64,000 bases of DNA from Asticcacaulis taihuensis (GTDB taxonomy: Bacteria > Pseudomonadota > Alphaproteobacteria > Caulobacterales > Caulobacteraceae), in assembly GCF_900100255.1 (NCBI RefSeq), contig NZ_FMTS01000005.1, positions 248,001-312,000 of the forward strand. The letters are read 5' to 3'. The notes below the pieces were generated by a model. The model did not search any database, was not told where the DNA came from, and saw only the letters and a program-made list of their open reading frames with translations. Position 1 is the first letter of the stretch. Each line of letters starts with the position of its first letter. Made by a program: the position numbers and the translations under genes. Below, piece by piece: positions 57,129 through 64,000 of this stretch.

Positions 57129-58675
57129 CCCGGACCGTTCTCATCCTGCTGGGTATCATTGCCCTTGTGGCCCTGGCCATTGCCGGTATCGGCGATGCCG
57201 GGCAGGCGTCGCTCGTCTGGCTCGGCTATCGCATCGATACATCGGCGTCGGCAGCCATTATCATCGTCGGCATCATGGCCTTCTGCGCCGTCAGCTTCTG
57301 GAACGTCGCCCTGTGGCTGTCGCGCTCACCGCAGCGTGCCGAACGCGCCCGCGCCCGCGCGCGCCGCAAACAGGGGGATGAGACCCTCACACGCGGCTTC
57401 CTGGCCGTGGCCAATGGCGATGGCGCCGAGGCCCGGCGGCAGGCGGCCAAGGCGCTCGATGTCTGCGATAACGTCCCAGTCGTTCGCATCCTGACCGCCA
57501 TGGCCGCCGAACAGTCCGGCGATGACGTGGCAACCCGGACGGCCTATTCCGCCATGCTGAACGTGCCCGAACTGAAACTGGCCGGCCTCAAGGGACTGAT
57601 GCACCTGGCGAAAGGCCAGGGCGAAAAGACAGAAGCGGTCCGTTTGGCCACTGAAGCCTACAACCAGTCAAAACCCGCCATGTGGGCCTTTGAGACCCTG
57701 TTCGAGGCCCGTCTCGAAGCCGGTGAGTGGGCCGAAGCGCTCGACCTGATCGATGGCGCCCTGAACCGCAAGCTGATCTCGCCGATCTTCTCCGAGCGCG
57801 CCAAGGCATCGCTGATGGCCGCCTCGGCTGCGCGGCTGGAAACCTCTGACGACGCCCAGATGCGCGACCAGGCGCTCGATTACGCGCAGCGCGCGGCCAA
57901 GCTGCAACCGGCCTTCACGCCGGCGGCGATCATCGCCGCGCGCCTGCTGAACAAGGCGAAAAAAGTGGGCCGCGCCGAGGATGTGCTGGAAGCGGCCTGG
58001 GGCGCCCAGCCGCATCCGGCCATCTGGCTGACCTACCGCGATCTCGTTTCCAGCGAGACGCCGAAGGAGCGCGCGCGCCGCCTTCAGGGTCTGATCGACC
58101 GCAACAAGAACCACCGCGAAAGCCGGATGCTGCAACTGGAACGCGCCTTGCTGGCCGGATCGAAACCCGACATCACCGCCGCCATGGCGGCCCTGGCCGA
58201 TGACGCCACGGAAGACAAGCTGACCAAGCGGGTGAGCGGGCTGATGTCGCGCGGGGCTCAAGGTCTGGGCGACCTTGAGGCCGCCCGCACCTGGGTGGCG
58301 CAGGCGGCCCTGGCCAGTGGCGAACCGGAATGGTCGGATATCGATGCTGAAGGCAATGCGTTTGCCTATAGCGCCTCGGACTGGAGCGATCTGATCCTGA
58401 CCTTTGCCCGCAACGCTGCCCTGGCCCATCCGCGCTATGAACGGGGGGAAAAGGGCCTGCCGGAAGTGCCGGACCTGTCGTCGCGCTACGTGCCGTCCAT
58501 GCCGTTCATCAAGGCGGCGCGCAAAACGACCGGCGGCAAGATCAATCCGATTCCACAGCCGGACGATCCGGGCGATTACGATACGGCGATTACCGGCCAG
58601 AATCTGGATGTGATTGCGGTGCCCCAGGTCAAGACGGCCCGTCCGCGCCGCACATCGCCGCGCACAAAGAAATAG
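57125..58675 (+). CDS. HemY-like TPR membrane protein
   Basis: 516 residues, GTG start overlapping the previous stop. Two transmembrane helices (about 5-25 and 42-65) with ASLVWLGYRIDTSASAAIII, the HemY_N signature, then TPR-like helical repeats (LTRGFLAVANGDGAEARRQA, MWAFETLFEARLEAGEWAEA, LDYAQRAAKLQPAFTPAAII) and a Pro/Lys-rich tail. This is the HemY of proteobacterial hem operons, not the oxidase of Bacillus. Its role in heme synthesis is unclear; it is thought to scaffold the pathway at the membrane. Last gene of the operon. Confidence 0.87.
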   Translation: MTRTVLILLGIIALVALAIAGIGDAGQASLVWLGYRIDTSASAAIIIVGIMAFCAVSFWNVALWLSRSPQRAERARARARRKQGDETLTRGFLAVANGDGAEARRQAAKALDVCDNVPVVRILTAMAAEQSGDDVATRTAYSAMLNVPELKLAGLKGLMHLAKGQGEKTEAVRLATEAYNQSKPAMWAFETLFEARLEAGEWAEALDLIDGALNRKLISPIFSERAKASLMAASAARLETSDDAQMRDQALDYAQRAAKLQPAFTPAAIIAARLLNKAKKVGRAEDVLEAAWGAQPHPAIWLTYRDLVSSETPKERARRLQGLIDRNKNHRESRMLQLERALLAGSKPDITAAMAALADDATEDKLTKRVSGLMSRGAQGLGDLEAARTWVAQAALASGEPEWSDIDAEGNAFAYSASDWSDLILTFARNAALAHPRYERGEKGLPEVPDLSSRYVPSMPFIKAARKTTGGKINPIPQPDDPGDYDTAITGQNLDVIAVPQVKTARPRRTSPRTKK

Positions 58676-58755
58676 CGTTTAGGCTCTTGGCAAGCCGCCA
58701 AGACCTGTGTAATGAACGCGCCTGCTCGCGCGCCACGCGCCGCGACGCTGTTTCC

Positions 58756-58796
58756 GGGCCGCTTTAGCTCAGCCGGTAGAGCACCTCATTCGTAAT
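58756..58796 (+). pseudogene. 5' fragment of tRNA-Thr(CGT), probable attachment-site half
   Basis: GGGCCGCTTTAGCTCAGCCG... to CGTAAT (41 nt) repeats the 5' half of the intact tRNA-Thr at 58889-58929 with one mismatch (C for A at 58785). It stops exactly in the anticodon loop; what follows is unrelated and cannot complete the cloverleaf. It is best read as the left core of an integration event at this tRNA. Confidence 0.8.
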
Positions 58797-58888
58797 TAGC
58801 GGGTCTAATTACTTTTGACGTGTAAAACCAATGAGTTATTTGCGACAACGCCGAATTAGTAGGGCATTAGTAGGGCCTTGCTTTAATT
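58797..58888. other. remnant of an integrated element between two tRNA copies
   Basis: 92 bp, AT-rich, no ORF. It contains two tandem copies of ATTAGTAGGG (58854-58874), which on the other strand read CCCTACTAAT, a typical spacing and length for integrase arm-type sites. It looks like attachment-site DNA left after an element was lost. Confidence 0.55.
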
Positions 58889-58890
58889 GG

Positions 58891-58966
58891 GCCGCTTTAG
58901 CTCAGCCGGTAGAGCACATCATTCGTAATGATGGGGTCAGGTGTTCGAGTCACCTAAGCGGCACCA
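58891..58966 (+). tRNA. tRNA-Thr (anticodon CGT)
   Basis: GCCGCTT/AAGCGGC acceptor, GCTCAGCCGGTAGAGC D arm, ATCAT-TCGTA-type anticodon arm with CGT, GGTGTTCGAGTCACC T arm, A plus encoded CCA. 76 nt with all stems paired. Its 5' half duplicates 58756-58796, so its upstream DNA is element-derived rather than original. Confidence 0.95.
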
Positions 58967-59360
58967 CTTTCTTTTGAAAATCAACACACTAACCACCTTG
59001 TCTTGGCCGCTTTGCGCCCCAATCCGGACATGCGGGTGACCATCTCATAGCCAACCCAAAATCGGACAAAGTTGGCATCATAGTGCCTTAGTGCTTCAAT
59101 GCCGAACCGGCTGCGAGCACTAGGCTCAGGGAGGCGGCGGCACGCAACCTTATTTTGCGACAAATGTTCACTATTTGTTCCCATGTGGATCAAATGTGTG
59201 TAAAATCGGTGTTGTTAACAGGGTGATTCGTTTTTGTGGGGAAGTTTGTGCACAAGGCCGCCACCAGTTGCACAACAAGAACCATCCATCCAAAGGTGAA
59301 AGGCTGCGCACGCCCGCAAAAATAAGGCGGCATTAACCAAATCGTGAGTCAGATCGTATC
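58967..59360. other. gene-poor start of the AT-richer island
   Basis: No gene can be supported. A 70-codon minus-strand frame (58981-59193) lacks a ribosome binding site and any recognisable motif. No integrase gene is present next to the tRNA. Confidence 0.4.
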
Positions 59361-60131
59361 ATGAATATTATGGCAGACAAATTCGCCCGCGCACCGATTG
59401 CGAGTTTGCGTAGCAACCTCGAATTTGTCTGCTGGTCACGGATGCAAGCCGAAGCCGGACAGGCTTTGGAGGAGATAGTAAGGCGCAAAGAGCTTGAACG
59501 CCAGTCTGGAAATGGCGTTTTCTTTTGGGGAGTAGGCAACCCTCCCGCCAAAATCACTTCCGCATTAGCCAAGGTGCACCATCCTGTCGCAGTAGTTTTT
59601 TCGATTATGAAATCAAAGCCAAAGGCGGGGGACGTTTCGCCAAGCCGGATAGTAATGTGGCAGACTTATATTGATCGAGATGGCTTGAAGCGCGAAATGC
59701 CCGACCACGTTTTGGTGACAAGCCGAGGCGATACCACTAAAGGCGCCAAGCGTAGCCACTATGCCCTAATCTGCTATTCGGCGGCTCCGCTTGCTATTGA
59801 GCGAGGCTGCCCCTTCGACCCTGGGGCCTATCGGAATACGGGCGAAATGGGAAAGCCGATCGGGGCATCGCAGGTCACAGCTTTACTCCAGCCTATCCGC
59901 GAAGAAAGCCGTTCTTCTTCCTATGAAGTTAATTTGCGGGCGACATTGCATGATAGCTATTGGGTCAGGCTCGAAGATCCGGTTGACGTCAACGCCGCGG
60001 CCATGACGAAAGCGCTGAAATCGACCGATCGAATTGATTGGCTAGATTCCGTAAGAAAAATGAAGGCCGTCGCGGGCCAAGTTCCCGCGAGTGTACGGTT
60101 TCCAAAATCTCTCCAACTTGATCTTATGTAG
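59361..60131 (+). CDS. island protein of unknown function (WG-G[NG] motif family)
   Basis: 256 residues from ATG 59361 (ATG 59370 possible; no Shine-Dalgarno at either). Not recognised. Visible blocks: FVCWSRMQAEAGQALEEIVR, NGVFFWGVGNPPAKITSALA, HHPVAVVFSIMKSKPKAGDV, RIVMWQTYIDRDGLKREMPD, HVLVTSRGDT, RSHYALICYS. Several blocks (GVFFWGVGN; DGLKREMP; SHYALI) recur in order in the protein encoded at 61813-62394 on the opposite strand, suggesting remote homology. First gene of an operon with the ImmA/IrrE and PIN-like genes (48 bp gap). Lower GC than the core genes. Confidence 0.55.
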   Translation: MNIMADKFARAPIASLRSNLEFVCWSRMQAEAGQALEEIVRRKELERQSGNGVFFWGVGNPPAKITSALAKVHHPVAVVFSIMKSKPKAGDVSPSRIVMWQTYIDRDGLKREMPDHVLVTSRGDTTKGAKRSHYALICYSAAPLAIERGCPFDPGAYRNTGEMGKPIGASQVTALLQPIREESRSSSYEVNLRATLHDSYWVRLEDPVDVNAAAMTKALKSTDRIDWLDSVRKMKAVAGQVPASVRFPKSLQLDLM

Positions 60132-60179
60132 AAAGCGGTCTAATTTTACAACTTTCGAGTTCATCATGAGCAAAATATA

Positions 60180-61172
60180 TTGAATGCCGACACCAAAAAT
60201 CTGGTTAGTGAATTGCGTAATGCCGGCTTTACTATGGAGGCAATTGATGCGGCGTGGCCAAGTTGGTGGACTGACGATGCAGAGTCCTCACCATCCGCGC
60301 GAACTGAACTGCGGTTTGCGCTAGCTCGTAAGCTTGGCCTTTCCCCCAAGCCACTGCTTGGAGAAAGAGTTGAATTTGTTTGGAACGATGAAGCTCGTTT
60401 CAAACACCTGACGGCACAAGATAAACTTCAGCAGTCTGTGCTGTCATCGTTCGGCGTATCAATCGGCCGTATATTAGTCCGATCGCTTGAAAAATCATCC
60501 CACAGCTCGATCACCGCCGGTGCCCTTCGGCAAGCCATCCTTTCAAGTTCCGACTACGTCGATTTGAAAAGCTTAATTTCGTTTTGCTGGTCAATCGGTA
60601 TTCCCATCATTCATCTTCGCGTTTTCCCCCTCGCGGCGAAGAACATGCACGCCATGGTCGTTTCGACCGAGGGCCAATATGCTATTCTCTTAGGCAAGGA
60701 CGATAAGTACCCAGCTCCCTTAGCGTTTACGCTGGCCCACGAGATCGGTCATATCCTTTTAGGACATTTGGCAAACACGCCCGCATTGGTTGACATGGCT
60801 GACCCTGGAGAAGGGGATGCAGACGATAACCAGGAAGTCCAAGCCAATGAATTTGCCCTCGAGCTACTTACAGGATCGCCTAAACCCAATATTCAGACCG
60901 AAATAGAATTCTTTTCGGCGAGGGCGCTTGCAGAATCGGTCATAAATGCTGGCCCACATTACAAAATTGAGCCTGGCACATTAGCTCTCTGCGCTGGCTA
61001 TGTAACTAAACGCTGGCCAGCCGCGATCGGAGCTCTGCGGCACATTTATGGACAACCCACTCCCCTATGGGAATCAATAAATAACTTCGCCGCTCAACAA
61101 ATTGAATGGGATAGAATATCGATTGAATCGGCTGAATATTTAAGCAACATCATGAATGTAGCAAATGGCTAG
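60180..61172 (+). CDS. ImmA/IrrE-family metallopeptidase
   Basis: 330 residues from TTG 60180; the next in-frame ATG is 60237 and neither has a clear ribosome binding site, so the start is uncertain. A helical N-terminal part (LVSELRNAGFTMEAIDAAWP, ARKLGLSPKPLLG) resembles an XRE-like or adaptor region, then SFCWSIGIPIIHLRVFPLA, YAILLGKDDKYPAPLAFTLA and the zinc motif HEIGHILLGH (H187, E188, H191) followed by EVQANEFALELLTG, the third-ligand region of ImmA/IrrE (PF06114). Such peptidases cleave a repressor or antitoxin on a signal. Its last 8 nt overlap the PIN-like gene. Confidence 0.82.
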   Translation: MNADTKNLVSELRNAGFTMEAIDAAWPSWWTDDAESSPSARTELRFALARKLGLSPKPLLGERVEFVWNDEARFKHLTAQDKLQQSVLSSFGVSIGRILVRSLEKSSHSSITAGALRQAILSSSDYVDLKSLISFCWSIGIPIIHLRVFPLAAKNMHAMVVSTEGQYAILLGKDDKYPAPLAFTLAHEIGHILLGHLANTPALVDMADPGEGDADDNQEVQANEFALELLTGSPKPNIQTEIEFFSARALAESVINAGPHYKIEPGTLALCAGYVTKRWPAAIGALRHIYGQPTPLWESINNFAAQQIEWDRISIESAEYLSNIMNVANG

Positions 61173-61830
61173 TGAAATTTTACTCGACAACGATATCATT
61201 ATAAAGTCTTCACAGTTCTCCATAACTGATGAATTGGTGAAATCCCTTAATAATTACGGCTCACCTCATATATTATCCGTATCGGCCTTTGTAATTTTGA
61301 AGCAGGTTACGGCTAAGAAAAAGCTAAGTAACCCGGGTCAAATATCAAAAAACTGCACGACTTTATTAGGGCATCTTAATAGGATTGAGCCTACCGAAAA
61401 AGAAATAAGTTTGGCTGCGGATTTGGAAGACCAAGCGCGCACAATGCTACTGGAATTAGACGTCGGCGAAAGCCAGCTGCTTGCAATTTTGATGAATAGA
61501 GGCTCACGCCTTATGGTAACGGGTGATAAAAGAGCGATTATTGGCATAGAACAATTCATAAAAGGAAAATTCGAGTTTAAACATAAGATAGCTTGCTTTG
61601 AACAATTACTTTTGGAAATAATAGGCATGCATGATTTCGACACACTTCGTGCTAAAATCTGCACAGAAGCGGTGGCCGACAAAGCTATATCCATTTGCTT
61701 TTCCTGTCTATCGGGCGAATCTCAAAAAGACAGCGCCCTCTCAGGGCTTTCTAGTTACATAAACAGTGTCCGAAATACCTCCCCTGAAAGCTTAATTATT
61801 TCGAATGATCTTTCAGCCTTGTCCTCTTAG
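61165..61830 (+). CDS. PIN-like domain protein (putative RNase)
   Basis: 221 residues, ATG inside the end of the peptidase gene (ATGGCTAG overlap). An acidic triad in PIN order is visible: SEILLDNDIIIK (D8/D10), LLELDVGESQLLAIL (Glu), LMVTGDKRAIIGIEQF (Asp). The C-terminal 90 residues are helical and unassigned. Coupled translation with an ImmA/IrrE peptidase suggests a toxin or effector nuclease controlled by it (inference). AT-rich. Its end overlaps the convergent gene by 18 nt. Confidence 0.65.
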   Translation: MASEILLDNDIIIKSSQFSITDELVKSLNNYGSPHILSVSAFVILKQVTAKKKLSNPGQISKNCTTLLGHLNRIEPTEKEISLAADLEDQARTMLLELDVGESQLLAILMNRGSRLMVTGDKRAIIGIEQFIKGKFEFKHKIACFEQLLLEIIGMHDFDTLRAKICTEAVADKAISICFSCLSGESQKDSALSGLSSYINSVRNTSPESLIISNDLSALSS

Positions 61831-62394
61831 ATAAACTGCGTATGGCGGTTTGAGCTCCGCTACTAGATTGATCTTGACTTCCGAACGCGGCACCTCATTC
61901 GAAAGTTGAGGCGCGTCCAGCACCTCCAGACACGCTTTGTCTACTCGGCCTTTAATGTAATTGCTGCCCAGCCGGCCTGTACTGGGACCAACCGGCACCC
62001 GCGTCTGATCCAAGTAAAAGCTAAAATCTTCTGCATGAAGCTTATCGATTACCAATGCGTATCGAGAACCAAGGACATTAATTGGCGCCGGGATGTCGGT
62101 CCATTTTACGCCGTCTGCTGAAAACTCACTCGCTCGGAGCGGTTCAGCATAATGATTGGATTCCATCTCCTGCATGCATAAAAAAATTGGCTCATCTTTT
62201 TTTGCAATGCTCTCAGCGAATGGCTGAACCATTTTGAGTGGATGGCAGGTATTTCCGCCATATCCCCACATAGCAAAGCCAGCATCATCAATTTCTTTCG
62301 ATTTTCTCTTGATGATATCGGCCAAGCTTTCCTGCGCATGGACTCCTACTTTCATGTAGAGGAGGCCTGCCCCAGGTTTGAAGATTTTAGCCAT
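61813..62394 (-). CDS. island protein of unknown function (WG-G[NG] motif family)
   Basis: 193 residues, GGAGGA seven bases before the ATG. Not recognised. Blocks: FKPGAGLLYMKVGVHAQESL, EIDDAGFAMWGYGGNTCHPL, KMVQPFAESI, EPIFLCMQEMESNHYAEPLR, SADGVKWTDIPAPINVLGSR, YALVIDKL. GFAMWGYGGN, DGVKWTDIP and SRYALVI line up in order with blocks of the 59361-60131 protein. Last gene of the kinase - BpsA-like - unknown operon, overlapping the BpsA-like gene by 8 nt. Confidence 0.6.
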   Translation of the reverse strand: MAKIFKPGAGLLYMKVGVHAQESLADIIKRKSKEIDDAGFAMWGYGGNTCHPLKMVQPFAESIAKKDEPIFLCMQEMESNHYAEPLRASEFSADGVKWTDIPAPINVLGSRYALVIDKLHAEDFSFYLDQTRVPVGPSTGRLGSNYIKGRVDKACLEVLDAPQLSNEVPRSEVKINLVAELKPPYAVYLRGQG

Positions 62395-63226
62395 TATTTT
62401 CCTCCAGAAATTCTAATTCGTACTCGTCGTCATGCGCCATACCATAATCGAGTCGCTTCTTTTCACGCACATAACGAACGCGTGGCTCTTTGGATCTCCC
62501 ATAAAAATTTTGGAGGCGAATAGCGTCAGTTATTGCTTCGCTAGGCATTTCACTAGGAATGATGCCCGGCACTGACTTAAAGTACATATTGCAAGACTTG
62601 AGGTCTGGCGCATCATCCAAATGATACAAGTGCAGCTTAGGCTGAAATTTTGAAACGAAAAATCCGCTCTCCAACGCAAAAAGTTGAACCCTCGCAAGTA
62701 CTTGCTGAGGCCAAACCAATTCGTTGTCGTCAGCGATAACAACCATGCCCTCGCCCTGCCAGCCGATTGCTTCCATACCTCGTTGAGCGAAGACATTAAC
62801 GCTCGCGCCACCATTGGAGGCGCCCCAGGGCGGATTAGTATAGAAGCAGTCGTATTTTTGGCTGGATGGGAATGCATCAAGGACATTATAAAGCTTAGCA
62901 TCCAGATTTTCGATCCTCTCGCGGTCCGCAAACCTCATCACGGCTTGGACAACACGTTCGTCAAAGTCGAAAACGGTTATTCTGCTTGGGCCAAAGTCCA
63001 AAACATTTCGGGCCTTAAGATAAGCAACGCAAACGCTGATCGCGTCTCCATCACCTATGAATGCTAAGCGTTTTCCGTCAGCCCAATCAGCGACGGCTTC
63101 ACTTTGCAAGACCATGTCACCTGTTTTCATGTGAATTTGGTCAAATTGCCTAAGCGGTCGAGGGCGATTTTGAATCACGTCCGATACCGCATTAATCGCC
63201 TCTTTTAAGTCGATCTTTCCTCGCAT
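62387..63226 (-). CDS. BpsA-like (bis-aminopropyl spermidine synthase family) methyltransferase-fold protein
   Basis: 279 residues from ATG 63226 with GGAGGGGG right upstream; the frame opens five codons earlier at TTG without one. Rossmann-type fold: RLAFIGDGDAISVCVAYL (about 54-70), RITVFDFDERVVQAVMRF with the acidic end of beta-2 (D87/D89), YDCFYTNPPWGASNGGASVN (NPPW, 131-134), then MVVIADDNELVWPQQVLA. GDGDAIS plus NPPWG is the pattern of the BpsA C-terminal domain (PF01861), which includes branched-polyamine synthases and unassigned homologues. It could transfer an aminopropyl or methyl group to a small molecule or nucleic acid. Confidence 0.7.
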   Translation of the reverse strand: MRGKIDLKEAINAVSDVIQNRPRPLRQFDQIHMKTGDMVLQSEAVADWADGKRLAFIGDGDAISVCVAYLKARNVLDFGPSRITVFDFDERVVQAVMRFADRERIENLDAKLYNVLDAFPSSQKYDCFYTNPPWGASNGGASVNVFAQRGMEAIGWQGEGMVVIADDNELVWPQQVLARVQLFALESGFFVSKFQPKLHLYHLDDAPDLKSCNMYFKSVPGIIPSEMPSEAITDAIRLQNFYGRSKEPRVRYVREKKRLDYGMAHDDEYELEFLEENNG

Positions 63227-63246
63227 GCCCCCTCCGTTCAAACGGC

Positions 63247-63828
63247 TTATTGTAGTCTTGCTGCTAACTCCTGGGTTAAGTCATCGATGGGTTTATTAGA
63301 GTCGAAAAAGTAAACAGGTGTGCCTATAGATATCCCGTAAGAAACAGCTACAGAACCCTGTAAATATGTATGAAGCCGAGCCTCTTCAAGAGTAACAGCT
63401 GGTCGTCCTGCCGCATTTGCGGCAATCCGGGATATCGCAATGTCGGGTGGCGTGAACAATACCCATATTTCATCCGGTAAGAGTGCTTGAATTTGCTCCG
63501 CCGCGAATGCGGTTACACGGTAACCATAGTGCTCTTTAGTTACAGGATGGCTATCAATTATTACGTGTCCAATTGACCGTTTTTGCGCCACCCACTTTAA
63601 CAGCTGTGTGTCGAGAGCCAAGATGTGTTCTGCAGTTGCAACCCTTGAGGATTTGCTGCGAAGGTCGTCCTGGCTACCGATATCTGAACCCAGGTTGCTG
63701 AGATATTCTGTGAGACGAGCCCCATATTCCCAAACAGCCAGCCCTTCTTTTAAGGCAGAGAGCCTCTTTGTTACGCTGCTTTTCCCAGCTGCAGGCGCGC
63801 CAGTCAGATAGATCGTTTTCCAGCTCAT
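63247..63828 (-). CDS. P-loop kinase (adenylate-kinase-like)
   Basis: 193 residues from ATG 63828, six bases after GGAG (ATG 63834 touches the GGAG and is less likely). Walker A at 10-17 in TIYLTGAPAAGKSSVTKRLS, HVIIDSHPVTKEHYG (Walker-B-like), DEIWVLFTPPDIAISRIAAN (lid/base contacts), then a C-terminal strand VYFFDSNKPIDD. It resembles small nucleoside/nucleotide kinases and the KTI12/zeta-type group. First gene of the three-gene minus-strand operon, five to twenty bases before the BpsA-like gene. Confidence 0.72.
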   Translation of the reverse strand: MSWKTIYLTGAPAAGKSSVTKRLSALKEGLAVWEYGARLTEYLSNLGSDIGSQDDLRSKSSRVATAEHILALDTQLLKWVAQKRSIGHVIIDSHPVTKEHYGYRVTAFAAEQIQALLPDEIWVLFTPPDIAISRIAANAAGRPAVTLEEARLHTYLQGSVAVSYGISIGTPVYFFDSNKPIDDLTQELAARLQ

Positions 63829-64000
63829 ACGCATCTCCGACTCGAATCATTATCACAGGTATTGTTTTCTGTCCAAGTAACTCGGGGTTGCTCAACAGCG
63901 GTTGCCGAATGTCCGCTTTGATAAGCTGCCGGACCATTCGAAATGTCCGCAAAGGGCCGATATTGTTGAAAAAGTCTGATTTAGAGTAATTTTGAAGAAA
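63829..64000. other. right edge, no gene supported
   Basis: AT-rich DNA with two copies of AATGTCCGC (about 63908 and 63939) and GTTGAAAAAGTCTGA near 63966, words reminiscent of the ends of some insertion sequences. An open frame entering from the right (start 63952) runs into the kinase gene in another frame and is not credible beyond 63830. Confidence 0.3.

Noticed and set aside
58756-58888. Second functional tRNA-Thr
   Set aside because: Only the 5' half is present; the following bases cannot form the T arm or acceptor 3' strand.
58981-59193. 70-codon minus-strand frame after tRNA-Thr
   Set aside because: No ribosome binding site and no recognisable motif; considered as an integrase remnant but it lacks the tyrosine-recombinase signature.
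63674-63952. 92-codon minus-strand frame overlapping the P-loop kinase
   Set aside because: It reads the kinase gene in a second frame; the kinase frame has Walker A and a good start. Considered as a frameshifted N-terminal extension but there is no supporting motif.

Overview
The window looks like chromosomal DNA of a GC-rich alphaproteobacterium, most likely from the Caulobacterales (Asticcacaulis/Caulobacter-like). The evidence is the hemC-hemD-Mic60-like-HemY order typical of alphaproteobacteria, large TonB receptors of the Caulobacter/Xanthomonas sugar-receptor type, many soluble or membrane c-di-GMP and PAS proteins, and a Tad pilus gene. The genus is an inference; no rRNA is present. 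All functional calls come from motif recognition by eye.

Layout. (1) 0-12.8 kb: a partial TadG-like gene, a very large hybrid histidine kinase with Hpt and EAL domains, a TonB receptor convergent with a secreted sugar-isomerase-like protein, a FAN1-like nuclease fused to a DEDDh exonuclease, then small stress-type or membrane proteins and RidA. (2) 12.8-29.8 kb: a catabolic locus. A TonB receptor, a DeoR/AgaR-type repressor, two secreted alpha-galactosidase-type enzymes (GH27, GH36), an amidohydrolase, an EamA-type permease, a KbaZ/GatZ aldolase subunit, an AgaS SIS-domain deaminase/isomerase and a BadF-type amino-sugar kinase suggest import and breakdown of alpha-galactosides, probably with (N-acetyl)galactosamine. 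A near-identical palindrome (AAAACGAAA-N7/8-TTKCGTTTT) lies in front of two of its transcription units. A GH105 + DUF4861 pair (unsaturated uronide cleavage) and a degenerate glucokinase-like protein close the region.

(3) 30-43 kb: tRNA-Ala, YggT/DUF167 genes, then branched-chain amino-acid synthesis: leuCDB, ilvE, ilvB/ilvM-like, ilvC, a free-standing IlvD C-terminal-domain gene, and full ilvD on the other strand. The ilv operon starts with a small ORF rich in Val/Leu/Ile followed by a rho-independent terminator, an attenuator layout. ilvD is preceded by three overlapping alternative hairpins. (4) 43-58.7 kb: signalling and housekeeping genes (GGDEF-EAL protein, soluble double-PAS chemoreceptor, cyclophilin, acyltransferase, VanZ-like, gpsA-tsaD, hemCD-Mic60-HemY).

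(5) 58.7-64 kb: a mobile boundary. A 5' fragment of tRNA-Thr and 92 bp of probable attachment-site DNA precede an intact tRNA-Thr(CGT). Beyond it lies an AT-richer island with two convergent three-gene operons: unknown protein + ImmA/IrrE metallopeptidase + PIN-like protein, facing P-loop kinase + BpsA-like methyltransferase-fold protein + unknown protein. The two unknown proteins, one from each operon, share motifs and may be remote homologues. This is the best candidate for an undescribed system, possibly defence, though its function is not shown by the sequence.
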